A stretch of 26,131 nt of DNA, from positions 1-26,131 of the forward strand of contig JBIOTQ010000014.1 in NCBI GenBank assembly GCA_044866075.1, written 5' to 3'. The stretch's first letter is position 1; each line of letters opens with the position of its first letter. This document shows, piece by piece, positions 7,539-16,128 of this stretch. The position numbers and the translations under genes are program-made. The notes beneath the pieces were generated by a model. The model saw only the letters and a list, made by a program, of their open reading frames with translations, made no database searches and was not told where the DNA came from. Source of the stretch: JBASRP01 sp044866075 (GTDB taxonomy: Bacteria; Actinomycetota; AC-67).

Positions 7539-7554
7539 GCTAACGCTCGTTAGC
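7539..7554. promoter_or_regulatory. Probable TetR operator
   Basis: GCTAACG CT CGTTAGC is a perfect inverted repeat with 7-base arms and a 2-base centre, the size and symmetry bound by TetR-family dimers. It sits just downstream of the predicted transcription start, between the divergent TetR and transporter genes, so binding would block initiation or early elongation. Confidence 0.65.
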
Positions 7555-7563
7555 TTAATGTCG

Positions 7564-7570
7564 GGTGAGG
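7564..7570 (+). promoter_or_regulatory. Ribosome binding site deciding the start of the binding protein
   Basis: GGTGAGG ends nine bases before ATG 7580. The upstream GTG at 7565 lies inside it and has no site of its own, so ATG 7580 is preferred. Confidence 0.5.
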
Positions 7571-7579
7571 CGGCGCCCA

Positions 7580-10024
7580 ATGAGCGGCTCTCGGACTGCG
7601 AAACGTCGGCGTCTTGGCGTCCCTGCGCTGTTCGGCGCCCTCGCGACCGTTCTGATTCTCGCGCCCCTGCCCGGCGGCGCGGCGTCGTCGGAGACCCTGA
7701 CCGGGGCGGTGCCGGTCGACCGGCAGGAGTACGTCGTCGACGCGCCGGCCGATCCCTACTCGGGCGAAACCACTGCCCTTCACATAGGCGTGGCCCTGGG
7801 CCAGGAAGCCGCGCGCTCGTTCATCCACCTGGCGCTCGACCGGCTCCCGGCGGACGCTCGGATCGGCTCGGTCGTGGTGACGATGCACGTCACGCAGCAG
7901 GCCGAGACCGGCTCGACGAGCGGCTATCAGACATACAACGTCAACACCGAGGCCGCGCTCCTGCAGGCGTGCGTTCTGACGGAGGAGCTGAAGGACCCGT
8001 TCGATCCGGCCGCTCCTCCCTCCTACGACTGCCAGCACGGGTCGGTCGTCGGCGTCCGGGGCGAAGGCGACGCGTGGACGTTCGACCTCACCAACCTCGT
8101 CAAGGTCTGGTCGAAAGCGGGGAACACGGGCGCCGCGCTGCTGCCGATCGCCGGCGGCCCCGCCGATACGTGGGCGATCTCGTTCTTCAAGGGCCGGTCG
8201 ACCGCTAAGGTCGGATTCCAGGTTCCCGCGCTACCCACGAGCGGCAACTCGAACACGAAACCCGCTTCCTCTCCGGCGTACGTTCCCATCCCGAAGACCG
8301 TCACCGGCCCGTATCCGTTCCCGACCGCGCCCCCGGCGGCTCCGGTCGTCCAGCCGGTTCCGACGGTCGTCGCGGCACCGCCGGCGCCGGAGCCGGTCTC
8401 CCATGCGCGCCCCTGGATGTGGGTGTTGCCGACGTGCGTCGCACTCGCCGCGCTCGTCCTCGCGATCTCTCATCGTCCGGCGTTTGCCGGCGCCGGATCG
8501 CCGGTGGTTCGACTGCGCGCCGACCTCGCGCGCCATCCTCGCGCCTACACGCTTGCGACTGTCGCCACGGCGTGGGGTCTGGTCTTCGCGATGTACTCGG
8601 TGATCGTCGCGCCGCCGCGCCTCGACGCCTCGGCCCAGGGCGACAGGGTGCCGGGAACGTCCACCGCTCCGGGCACGAGCACCATCCCGAGCGCGAGCAG
8701 CGCGCCGGGCGCCGGGGGACCGGGCGGAACGGGCGGCGGGCTCGGCGGACCGGGCGGCGGCTCGACTGCCGGCGGCGCGAACACGCCTCAGCAGGGCTCC
8801 TACCGCGAGATCGGAGACATCAAGGTGTTCTTCCCCGCGAACGGGGGTGCGCCCGTCGCCCAGCTCTATTCCGGGCGCGACGACGTCGTCGGCATCGATT
8901 TCAAGAACCGGCGAATCAAGCTGTGCGGTCACGCGGCGATGACCTACGGCCCGGCGTTCGACATCGGCGAGGAAGACCTCATGGTCTTCTTCCAGTGGTG
9001 GAACGATCGCGCCGGCCCGAACGACTGGAAGCTCGACATGGACCTGGTCGACGACGGCTACGACCCCAGCAAGGCCGTCAAGGCCGCCCAGACCTGCAAG
9101 GACGAAGGCGCGTTCATGATCCTCGGCGGCATCGGGTTCGATCAGATCCCTGCCGTCCGGCAATGGGCCGAGACGAACCGGCAGCTGTACATGCACCACA
9201 TCGTCACCGAGGAAGGGTCGGAGGGACTCCGGTACTCGTTCACTGCCCTCCCGAGCGAGGAGAGGATGGGCGAGATGTTCGGCCGCCTCGCCGTGGAGAA
9301 GTTCCGCGGGAAGACCGTCGGCATCCTGTGGCGCCAAAGCCCGAACTGGCAGTCGGGGCACGACCTCTTCGTCAAGATCGTAAAGGCGGCAGGGATGAAG
9401 GTTCGGGACATCCCCGTCCGCAAGGATCAGGCCAACTACACGCAAGAGATCGCACAGCTCAACTCGGCGACCGACCGGGCCGACGTCGTCTTCGCGTGGG
9501 AGAACGCGCTCGCGACCGTCGAGATGATCAAGCAGGCGCAATCGCAGCGGTTCTTCCCGTCGTGGCTCATCTTCCCGTTCAACCTGGAGACGAACACCCT
9601 CGGCGACTCCGCCCTGCGGCAGCCGCTCTACGGCGTTGCGGCGTGGGACGCGTACGTGCCCGGCCTCTACAGCGGCGGCTTCGCGCCCTACGCGAAGGAG
9701 ATCCGGGAGTTCGAGGCCGCGTACAAGAAGTACGATCCGTCGGCGAACCTCTCGGGCATGGGCGGCGACCTTCTCTTCCTCGCGTGGGAGGGGTACAAGG
9801 GTCTCGCCGATCTCATCTCTCGGTGCGGCGTCGACTGCACGCGAAACCGGATGGCCGGAACACTGCTCACCTACGACCAGACGGTCGGCGCCTTCTGCAA
9901 CGTCGACTTCACGCGCGGCGACGGACACCACGGCGGATGGTCCGTGAACCTATTCGAGGCGTTCAACGGCCCGGGCGGGCGGCCCGGCTGGCGTCCCACG
10001 CGGCGCTGCGTCGAAAGGCTCTGA
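7580..10024 (+). CDS. Membrane-anchored Liv-type substrate-binding protein with N-terminal DNRLRE-like domain
   Basis: An 814-residue protein with an unusual layout. Residues 1-36 are a signal peptide with an RRR start. Residues about 38-215 form a beta-rich module resembling DNRLRE domains (SFIHLALDRLPADARIGSV, WTFDLTNLVKVW, GAALLPIAGG). A proline-rich linker leads to two membrane segments at about 281-298 and 323-342, joined by an arginine-rich loop that should be cytoplasmic. A Ser/Gly-rich linker (about 345-405) follows, then a branched-chain-amino-acid-type periplasmic binding domain (about 408-800) with KTVGILWRQSPNW and YTQEIAQLNSATDRADVVF. Both globular domains would face outward. Ordinary LivK proteins are about 400 residues with one lipid or signal anchor. 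First gene of the operon; its stop abuts the livH start. The ligand is unknown. Confidence 0.85.
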   Translation: MSGSRTAKRRRLGVPALFGALATVLILAPLPGGAASSETLTGAVPVDRQEYVVDAPADPYSGETTALHIGVALGQEAARSFIHLALDRLPADARIGSVVVTMHVTQQAETGSTSGYQTYNVNTEAALLQACVLTEELKDPFDPAAPPSYDCQHGSVVGVRGEGDAWTFDLTNLVKVWSKAGNTGAALLPIAGGPADTWAISFFKGRSTAKVGFQVPALPTSGNSNTKPASSPAYVPIPKTVTGPYPFPTAPPAAPVVQPVPTVVAAPPAPEPVSHARPWMWVLPTCVALAALVLAISHRPAFAGAGSPVVRLRADLARHPRAYTLATVATAWGLVFAMYSVIVAPPRLDASAQGDRVPGTSTAPGTSTIPSASSAPGAGGPGGTGGGLGGPGGGSTAGGANTPQQGSYREIGDIKVFFPANGGAPVAQLYSGRDDVVGIDFKNRRIKLCGHAAMTYGPAFDIGEEDLMVFFQWWNDRAGPNDWKLDMDLVDDGYDPSKAVKAAQTCKDEGAFMILGGIGFDQIPAVRQWAETNRQLYMHHIVTEEGSEGLRYSFTALPSEERMGEMFGRLAVEKFRGKTVGILWRQSPNWQSGHDLFVKIVKAAGMKVRDIPVRKDQANYTQEIAQLNSATDRADVVFAWENALATVEMIKQAQSQRFFPSWLIFPFNLETNTLGDSALRQPLYGVAAWDAYVPGLYSGGFAPYAKEIREFEAAYKKYDPSANLSGMGGDLLFLAWEGYKGLADLISRCGVDCTRNRMAGTLLTYDQTVGAFCNVDFTRGDGHHGGWSVNLFEAFNGPGGRPGWRPTRRCVERL

Positions 10025-10894
10025 ATGGGCCAGACGCTCGTCCTCGGCTTCATCAACGGCGGCATCTACGCGCTGATCGCCGCCGGCATCGTCCTCGTCT
10101 ACAAGGGGTCGCGCGTGCTGAATTTCGCGCAAGCCGAGATCGGAACGCTGTCCCTCTATATCGCCTGGCTCGTGTCCGGGAAGACCGGGCTCCCGTACGC
10201 CGCCGGCGCCGCCGCCGCCGTCGCGACGGCGGTCGTGATCGGGCTCGCGTTCGAACGCCTGGCGGTCCGGCCGATGGTCGAGTCGCCGCGCATGACGGTC
10301 GCCGTCGCGACGATCGGTCTTCTGTCGCTTCTGATCGCCGTGGAGATCGTCGGGTTCGGACCGTCGCCGCGCATCATCCCGCCGCCGGTAGCCGGGCTCG
10401 GCGTGAAGATCGCCGGCGTCATCGTCAGCCCCTCGCAGATCCTCGCCGCCGGCGTCGTGGTCGTCATCGCCGGCGCGCTGACGCTGTTCCTGCGTTTCAC
10501 GGACTTCGGGCTCGGGGTCCTCGCCGCGGCGCAGGATCCGGTCGCGGCGCGGCTCGTCGGCGTGTCGCAGCGTCGCGTCAGCGCGTTCATCTGGGGCACG
10601 GCCGCCGCGCTCAGCGCGATCGCTGCGCTTCTCATCGAGCCGACGATCGGCGTGATCGCGCCCGGCGGTTTCGCCGGTCTGTTCATCGGGGGGTTGACCG
10701 CCGCCCTCGTCGGCGGGCTCACCAGCCTGCCCGGCGCATTCGTCGGCGGGCTGGTGGTTGGCACGATCGAGGCACTGGTGAAGTCGCAGCTCGTCTCCGT
10801 CGGTATCCCCGGGATCACCTCCCTCGGCTTGTTCGCCGTCATCGTCGTCGTGCTCCTGTTCCGGCCGCGCGGATTGTTGGCGAGTCGCGCATGA
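10025..10894 (+). CDS. livH: LivH-type ABC transporter permease
   Basis: A 289-residue inner-membrane permease of the LivH family, almost entirely hydrophobic with about eight membrane segments. The N-terminus GGIYALIAAGIVLVYKGSRV followed by LNFAQAEIG is the family signature. AAAQDPVAARLVGVSQRRVS is the cytoplasmic loop that contacts the ATPase, and the C-terminus ends LFRPRGLL as in LivH. It pairs with the LivM half of the next gene to form the channel. ATG 10025 directly follows the TGA of the binding-protein gene, and its own stop overlaps the next start as ATGA. The family imports branched-chain amino acids, but relatives carry urea, amides, aromatic acids or other carboxylates. Confidence 0.92.
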   Translation: MGQTLVLGFINGGIYALIAAGIVLVYKGSRVLNFAQAEIGTLSLYIAWLVSGKTGLPYAAGAAAAVATAVVIGLAFERLAVRPMVESPRMTVAVATIGLLSLLIAVEIVGFGPSPRIIPPPVAGLGVKIAGVIVSPSQILAAGVVVVIAGALTLFLRFTDFGLGVLAAAQDPVAARLVGVSQRRVSAFIWGTAAALSAIAALLIEPTIGVIAPGGFAGLFIGGLTAALVGGLTSLPGAFVGGLVVGTIEALVKSQLVSVGIPGITSLGLFAVIVVVLLFRPRGLLASRA

Positions 10895-12774
10895 CCGCGG
10901 CCGCGCCCTACCTCGATCGTCGCTGGGGGTTCCTGACGCCGCGGCGCGCCAACATCGCGCTCGCGGCACTGCTCTTCACCGTGCTGCCGCCCGTCACGGC
11001 GCGGGCGATGCCCGAGTGGTTCCGCGGTTCGACCGGCCTCGTGCTCGGTGAAGGCGTCGCGATCGCCATCGCCGCGGTCTCGCTCAACCTGCTCCTCGGG
11101 TACACGGGGCAGATCTCCCTGGGACACGCGGCGCTGCTCGGAACCGGCGCCTTCACGAGCGGTGTCGTCACCACGAAGTTCGGATGGCCGATGTGGATCG
11201 GGATCCCGGCCGGAACGCTCACCGCTGCCGGTGTCGCGTTCATCGTGGGCTTGCCGGCCCTTCGCTTGCGCGGGCTGTACCTCGCGATGGTCACGATCGG
11301 GTTCGGGTACGCGATGCAGGAGTCGGTCTTCCGGACGAACTATCTTTCGGGTGGCTCGGCCGGGATCGCGATGCCGCGGCGGATCATGGGCGACAGGTTG
11401 ATGATCGACAACTGGGACTTCCTCGCCGTCGGCCTGGTGCTGCTGTTGTTGGTGTGGATCGTCGACGCCAACGTCGTCCGGACGAAGCTCGGGCGCGCTT
11501 TCCGCTCGATCAGCGAGGACGAGGCCGTGGCCCAGTCCTTCGGCGTCGACGTCACGCGCTACAAGCTGACCGCGTTCACCCTGTCGGGCGCGTTCGCCGG
11601 TGTCGCCGGCGCCGCCTACGGACACACGATCGGCTTCGTCAACAACGAGTCGTTCGGTCTCCAGCTGTCGCTGCTGCTGGTCATCGTCGTCGTGATCGGC
11701 GGTCTCGGCAGCCGCGCGCACGTGGTCGCCGCCGCGCTCGTGTTCTCGGTCTTCCCCGAGCTGATCCACTGGCTCAAGGACAAGGAGCAGATCGTCGGGG
11801 CGGCGCTGCTCATCTTCGCCGTCTCCCGGCACCCCGGCGGTTTCGCGCAGGCGCTTCGCGGGGGACGCGAACGCCGCCTGAAGAGGCAGACGGCGCGCAC
11901 CGAGGTCGATGAGATCGAGGACGAGGGCGCCCTTCCCAAACTGCCGAGCCTGCCGCGCCCCGCGGGGCTGCCGGAGCGCCCCGCCGCCGCGGATATCGTC
12001 CTCGAAGCGCAGGAGGTCTCGGTCCGCTTCGGCGGCCTGCAGGCGCTTTCGGGTGTGTCGATCGCCGTGCCGCGCGGTCGTATCGTCGGCCTCATCGGAC
12101 CGAACGGCGCCGGCAAGTCCACGCTGTTCAACGCGATCTCCGGCTTGGTGCGTATGCAGACCGGGCGCGTCCGGTTCCTCGGGCAGGAGATCGGTGGCCT
12201 GCGCCCGGACGCGCGCGCACGTCTCGGCATCGCACGGTCGTTCCAGAACATCGGGCTCGCGAAGAACATGACCGTGCGGGAAAACTTCCTGCTCGCGCAG
12301 CACCAGGTCGCCGCCTATGGCACGGGATCCGCGCTCGCCTATTCGCGCGGCGCGGCGCGGATAGAGGAGGAGCTCGGGGAGCGTGCCGTCCACGCCGTCG
12401 AGTCGCTCGGCTTCGAGCGGTTCCTCGACGAGCCGGTGCACAACCTCTCGCACGGGCAGCAGCGCATCGTCGAGATCGGCTGCATGCTCGTGACGGCGCC
12501 GGAGCTCGTGATGCTCGACGAGCCGTCGGCAGGGATGGCGCCGGGCGCCGCCGAGAACCTCGCGGTGCGCTTGCGCGACCTGCGGGACGAACTGGGCCGC
12601 ACGGTTCTTCTCATCGAGCACAACGTCCCGATGGTTCTCGACGTTTGCGACGAGGTGTACGTTCTCGACTACGGGCAGATCCTCGCGCACGGCGAGCCGG
12701 CCGAGATCTCCGCGCATCCTGAGGTCGTCAGCGCCTACCTCGGCGCGACGGCGGGGGAGGTGGTGCGCGCGTGA
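10891..12774 (+). CDS. LivM-LivG fusion: ABC permease joined to ATP-binding protein
   Basis: A 627-residue fusion. Residues 1 to about 330 are a LivM permease (SLNLLLGYTGQISLGHAALL, LRLRGLYLAMVTIGFG, FRSISEDEAVAQSFGVD). A charged, proline-rich linker at about 331-365 leads to a LivG ATPase. In the ATPase, Walker A is GPNGAGKST at 403-411, the signature is LSHGQQR at 519-525, Walker B is LVMLDEP at 539-545 and the switch histidine is His577. The single continuous frame with no internal stop shows that the fusion is real. The start is fixed by the ATGA overlap with livH at 10891; upstream open frame is shadow. Such fusions occur in actinobacterial Liv-type systems. It should supply one membrane half and one nucleotide-binding half of the transporter. 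Confidence 0.93.
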   Translation: MTAAAPYLDRRWGFLTPRRANIALAALLFTVLPPVTARAMPEWFRGSTGLVLGEGVAIAIAAVSLNLLLGYTGQISLGHAALLGTGAFTSGVVTTKFGWPMWIGIPAGTLTAAGVAFIVGLPALRLRGLYLAMVTIGFGYAMQESVFRTNYLSGGSAGIAMPRRIMGDRLMIDNWDFLAVGLVLLLLVWIVDANVVRTKLGRAFRSISEDEAVAQSFGVDVTRYKLTAFTLSGAFAGVAGAAYGHTIGFVNNESFGLQLSLLLVIVVVIGGLGSRAHVVAAALVFSVFPELIHWLKDKEQIVGAALLIFAVSRHPGGFAQALRGGRERRLKRQTARTEVDEIEDEGALPKLPSLPRPAGLPERPAAADIVLEAQEVSVRFGGLQALSGVSIAVPRGRIVGLIGPNGAGKSTLFNAISGLVRMQTGRVRFLGQEIGGLRPDARARLGIARSFQNIGLAKNMTVRENFLLAQHQVAAYGTGSALAYSRGAARIEEELGERAVHAVESLGFERFLDEPVHNLSHGQQRIVEIGCMLVTAPELVMLDEPSAGMAPGAAENLAVRLRDLRDELGRTVLLIEHNVPMVLDVCDEVYVLDYGQILAHGEPAEISAHPEVVSAYLGATAGEVVRA

Positions 12775-13634
12775 CCGACCGACCTGTCGTCCTGGAGGCG
12801 GATGACTTGCGTGCCGGGTTCGGCTCGACGACCGTTCTCCACGGGACGTCCTTCGCCGTTCGCCAGGGCGAGATCGCGGCGATCCTCGGCCTGAACGGCG
12901 CCGGGAAGAGTGTCACGATGAAGGTCCTCTCCGGCGTCGTGCCGTGCTGGAAAGGCCGCGTCCTGTTGAACGGCCGGGAGGTCCAGAATCTCACCGCCGA
13001 ACAGCGCGTCGGCCGCGGCCTCGCATTGATGACGCAAGGGCGGCAGGTCTTCCCCGACCTCAGCGTGGAGGAGAACCTCCGACTCGGCGCGTACCTGCTA
13101 CGGCGGCGCGATCGCGCCGGTTATGCGGCGGCGCTGGCGTCCGTGTACGAACGGTTCCCGCGCCTCGCCGAAAGGCGCCGGCAAGCGGCGGGCACGATGT
13201 CGGGAGGGGAGCAGGCGATCCTCGCGCTGGCGCGCGCGCTGATGTCACGCCCGAAGATCCTGCTGATCGACGAGCCGACGGCGGGCCTGGCGCCGATCAT
13301 CGTCGAGCAGTTCCTCGAAACGCTCCGCGAGGTGAACGAATCCGGCCTGACGATGCTGCTCGTGGAGCAGAACGTTCCGTTCGCCCTGCGCCTCGCCCAT
13401 CGCGCGCACATCATGCAGCGGGGCCGGATCGTGTATGAGTCCGAAACCGCGTCGATGGACCACGATGCCATGGTTCGCTACCTGGGAATCGGCCGGCTGC
13501 TGACGCCGGCCGTACATGCGGGCGGCGACGCCGCTCCGCCGAACGGAAGCAAACCGCGAAAGGCGGCGGCCCGCCGCGTGCGCGCCGCCAAGCCGGCCAC
13601 GCCTCGCAAACGCACGCCGCGGAGGACGTCATGA
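12771..13634 (+). CDS. livF: LivF-type ABC transporter ATP-binding protein with basic C-terminal tail
   Basis: A 287-residue ATPase, the second nucleotide-binding subunit. Walker A is GLNGAGKSV at 40-48, the signature is MSGGEQ, Walker B is LLIDEPTAG, and MLLVEQNV holds the LivF-type Gln-Asn in place of the switch histidine. TQGRQVFPDLSVEENL is the family Q-loop region. LivF proteins usually end near residue 235-240; this one continues for about 45 residues of Ala, Pro, Lys and Arg (KPRKAAARRVRAAKPATPRK), which could bind nucleic acid, lipid headgroups or another protein. The GTG start overlaps the TGA of the fusion gene as GTGA, and its stop overlaps the ligase start as ATGA. Confidence 0.92.
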   Translation: MTDRPVVLEADDLRAGFGSTTVLHGTSFAVRQGEIAAILGLNGAGKSVTMKVLSGVVPCWKGRVLLNGREVQNLTAEQRVGRGLALMTQGRQVFPDLSVEENLRLGAYLLRRRDRAGYAAALASVYERFPRLAERRRQAAGTMSGGEQAILALARALMSRPKILLIDEPTAGLAPIIVEQFLETLREVNESGLTMLLVEQNVPFALRLAHRAHIMQRGRIVYESETASMDHDAMVRYLGIGRLLTPAVHAGGDAAPPNGSKPRKAAARRVRAAKPATPRKRTPRRTS

Positions 13635-15238
13635 CGCTGCCCGGACTCATGCAGGAGATGCCCCTCACGCTCCATTCCGTCTTCGACCGGATGCGAACGC
13701 TGTACGCCGACGGCGAGGTCGTCTCGCCGGAGGGACGGACGACGTACGGGGCGATCGCCGAGCGCATCCTCCGCCTCTGCACGGTGCTCACCGAGAGGTT
13801 CGGGATCCGGCCCGGCGATCGCGTCGCGACGTTCGGTTTCAACTCGGGGCGCCACTTCGAGCTCTACTACGCGGTTCCGCTGATAGGCGCCGTCCTGCAC
13901 ACCGTCAACGTGCGCCTGTTCCCGGAGCAGGTCGCGTACATCATCAACCACGCCGGCGACCGGCTTGTCTTCGCGGACGGAAACCTCCTCCCGACGCTCG
14001 CCGAGATGGCGCCCAAGACGCCGTCGATCGAGGCGTTCGTGCGCATGGGGGAGTGCGACGACGATGCCGGGCTCGCGCCGGTCTTCGACCACGACGAGCT
14101 CGTCGGCGGCGCCCTGCCGGCCTCGTCGCTTCCCGAGGTTCCGGAGAAAGCCGCGTGCGGCCTCTGCTACACGTCGGGCACGACCGGGATGCCGAAGGGC
14201 GTCCTGTCGTCGCACCGAGGGATGTGGCTGCACTCGCTCGCGACCTGCACGAGCGACGCCATCGGCTTGCGCGAATCCGATCGCGTGCTTCCGTTCGTGC
14301 CGATGTTCCACGCCTTCGCGTGGGGCTTTCCGTACTCCGCGCCGTTCACGGGGGCGGAACTCGTGTTCCACGGCTCCGACACTTCTCCGGGCAACGTCGG
14401 CCGGCTCCTCCAGGACGAGCGCGTGACCGTGACGGCGGCCGTCCCGACGATCTGGAAGGAGCTTCTGCCACTCCTGCAGCGCGGCGAGGTGGATGGGTCA
14501 TCGGTCCGCGGCATCTACATCGGTGGCTCCGCCGTGCCGCAGCCCCTGATCGAGTCGTACGACGCGCTCGATCTCCGCATCGTGCAGCTGTGGGGGATGA
14601 CCGAGACGGGACCGCTGGCGTGCGCCTCGCACCCGCGCCGGTCCCACCGCGGGTTCGCCGATGAGGCGCTCTTCGAGGTGCGGGCGAAGACGGGCACGAT
14701 CATCCCCGGCGTCGAGATGCGCATCTGCGACCCGCTCGGCGCCGTGGTGCCGTGGGACGGGAAGAGCGTCGGCGAGATCGAGGTGCGCGGCCCGTGGATC
14801 GCCAGCGCCTACTACAAGGACGGGGCCTCGGCCGAGAAGTTCCACGACGGCTGGCTACGCACCGGCGACATGGCGTTCGTCGAGCCCGACGGCGTGTTCA
14901 AAATCGTCGACCGCGCGAAGGACCTCGTGAAGTCGGGAGGGGAGTGGATCTCCTCGGTCGCGATCGAAGGCGCGCTCCTCGGCCACCCGCACGTGCGCGA
15001 CGCGGCAGTCATCGGTGTTCGCTCGAAGAAGTGGGACGAGCGACCGGTCGCCGTCATCGTGCCGCGCGGCGACGACGCGCCGACCCTCGAGTCGATTCGC
15101 GACTACCTCGCACCGCTGTTCGCGAAGTGGTGGCTGCCCGACGCCGTCGTGGTCGTGGACGAGATCCCCAAAACGAGCGTAGGAAAGCTCGACAAGAAAG
15201 TGCTGCGTGCCGACCTCGACCACATGGAGCTGCCATGA
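13631..15238 (+). CDS. Acyl-CoA ligase (AMP-binding, fatty-acid--CoA ligase family)
   Basis: A 535-residue member of the ANL superfamily that activates a carboxylic acid with ATP and joins it to CoA. The P-loop is YTSGTTGMPKG at 180-190, followed by MFHAFAWG, WGMTETGP (the acyl-AMP motif), GWLRTGDMAFVEPDG (hinge and ribose-binding Asp) and the catalytic Lys519 in VGKLDKK. It most resembles medium- to long-chain FadD-type ligases, though aryl-CoA ligases look similar. ATG 13631 overlaps the livF stop and its own stop overlaps the next start. Its place behind a full Liv-type transporter suggests that the imported compound is an acid made into a CoA thioester on entry, which argues against an amino-acid role for the transporter (inference). 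Confidence 0.93.
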   Translation: MTLPGLMQEMPLTLHSVFDRMRTLYADGEVVSPEGRTTYGAIAERILRLCTVLTERFGIRPGDRVATFGFNSGRHFELYYAVPLIGAVLHTVNVRLFPEQVAYIINHAGDRLVFADGNLLPTLAEMAPKTPSIEAFVRMGECDDDAGLAPVFDHDELVGGALPASSLPEVPEKAACGLCYTSGTTGMPKGVLSSHRGMWLHSLATCTSDAIGLRESDRVLPFVPMFHAFAWGFPYSAPFTGAELVFHGSDTSPGNVGRLLQDERVTVTAAVPTIWKELLPLLQRGEVDGSSVRGIYIGGSAVPQPLIESYDALDLRIVQLWGMTETGPLACASHPRRSHRGFADEALFEVRAKTGTIIPGVEMRICDPLGAVVPWDGKSVGEIEVRGPWIASAYYKDGASAEKFHDGWLRTGDMAFVEPDGVFKIVDRAKDLVKSGGEWISSVAIEGALLGHPHVRDAAVIGVRSKKWDERPVAVIVPRGDDAPTLESIRDYLAPLFAKWWLPDAVVVVDEIPKTSVGKLDKKVLRADLDHMELP

Positions 15239-16128
15239 ACAAGGAATTCTTCGACGTCCCGGTCAACGGGGGATCGCTCAGGGTCGCCCGCTGGCCGGGA
15301 GACGGGCCGGTCGTCCTGGGGCTGCACGGCGTCACCGCATCCCACGTGCTGTTCGCGAAGATCGCCGAGCACCTGAACGGTGAGGTGACGCTCGTCGCGC
15401 CCGATCTCCGCGGGCGCGGCGGGTCGCACGCGCTCGGCGGGCCGTACGGGATGGCCGCGCACGCGACGGACGTGGCCGCGGTCCTCGACGCCATCGACGT
15501 CGACGAATGCGTCGTCGCCGGCATCTCGATGGGAGGATTCGTGGCGGCGACGTTCGCAGAGCTCTACCCGAACCGCGTGTCCTCGCTCGTCCTCGTGGAC
15601 GGCGGCGTACCCCTCGGCATCGAACCGCCGACCGACGGAAGCGTCGACCTCGACGCCCTGCTCGACCAGGTCCTCGGCCCAGCCATGGCGCGGCTGTCGA
15701 TGACGTTCGCGAGCCGCGACGAGTACTTGGACTTCTGGCGCGCGCACCCGGCCTTCCAGCCGGAGGGCGCATGGGAACCCGTCGTCGAGGACTACCTCGA
15801 CTACGACCTCGCGCCGGGCATCACGCCCTTGCGCTCGCGCGTGTCGGCGGAGGCCGTCCGGGGAGACTCGGCCGACACGCTCGTCCACCCCGAGGCCTAC
15901 AGCGCGTACGAACGCATCTCCTGCCCCACGGTCTGGATCCGGGCGGAACGCGGCCTCTTCAACGAGATCCCGCCGCTCTACCCGGACGATCGGGCTCGCG
16001 AGATCCTGGCCGCGAACCCACATATGACCGACCTGTTCTTGCCCGGCGTCAACCACTACACCATGTCCTTCAACGACGAAACCGCGGCCACGATCGCCGA
16101 ACAGATCCGGAAGGCCGCCGGCGTGTGA
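15235..16128 (+). CDS. Alpha/beta-fold hydrolase
   Basis: A 297-residue hydrolase with LGLHGVTASH as the oxyanion strand, PDLRGRGGS, the nucleophile Ser98 in GISMGG and a C-terminal His274 in GVNHYTMSF. An acid residue should lie near 240-250 (WIRAERGLFNE). There is no signal peptide, so it is cytoplasmic. Related enzymes cleave esters, lactones or C-C bonds of ring-opened compounds. The ATG start overlaps the ligase stop as ATGA, so it belongs to the operon and probably acts on the same substrate or its CoA product. Frames upstream of 15235 are shadows. Confidence 0.9.
   Translation: MNKEFFDVPVNGGSLRVARWPGDGPVVLGLHGVTASHVLFAKIAEHLNGEVTLVAPDLRGRGGSHALGGPYGMAAHATDVAAVLDAIDVDECVVAGISMGGFVAATFAELYPNRVSSLVLVDGGVPLGIEPPTDGSVDLDALLDQVLGPAMARLSMTFASRDEYLDFWRAHPAFQPEGAWEPVVEDYLDYDLAPGITPLRSRVSAEAVRGDSADTLVHPEAYSAYERISCPTVWIRAERGLFNEIPPLYPDDRAREILAANPHMTDLFLPGVNHYTMSFNDETAATIAEQIRKAAGV

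Noticed and set aside
8231..9931. 566-residue minus-strand open frame
   Set aside because: Shadow of the binding-protein gene: Arg/Glu/Asp-rich, no fold motif, and the plus-strand frame is clearly coding.
8419..10890. N-terminal extension of the LivM-LivG fusion
   Set aside because: The open frame continues upstream, but the translation there is Arg-rich shadow of other genes; ATG 10891 in the ATGA overlap is the natural start.
10156..12717. 853-residue minus-strand open frame
   Set aside because: Antisense shadow of livH and the LivM-LivG fusion, caused by high GC in the third codon position.
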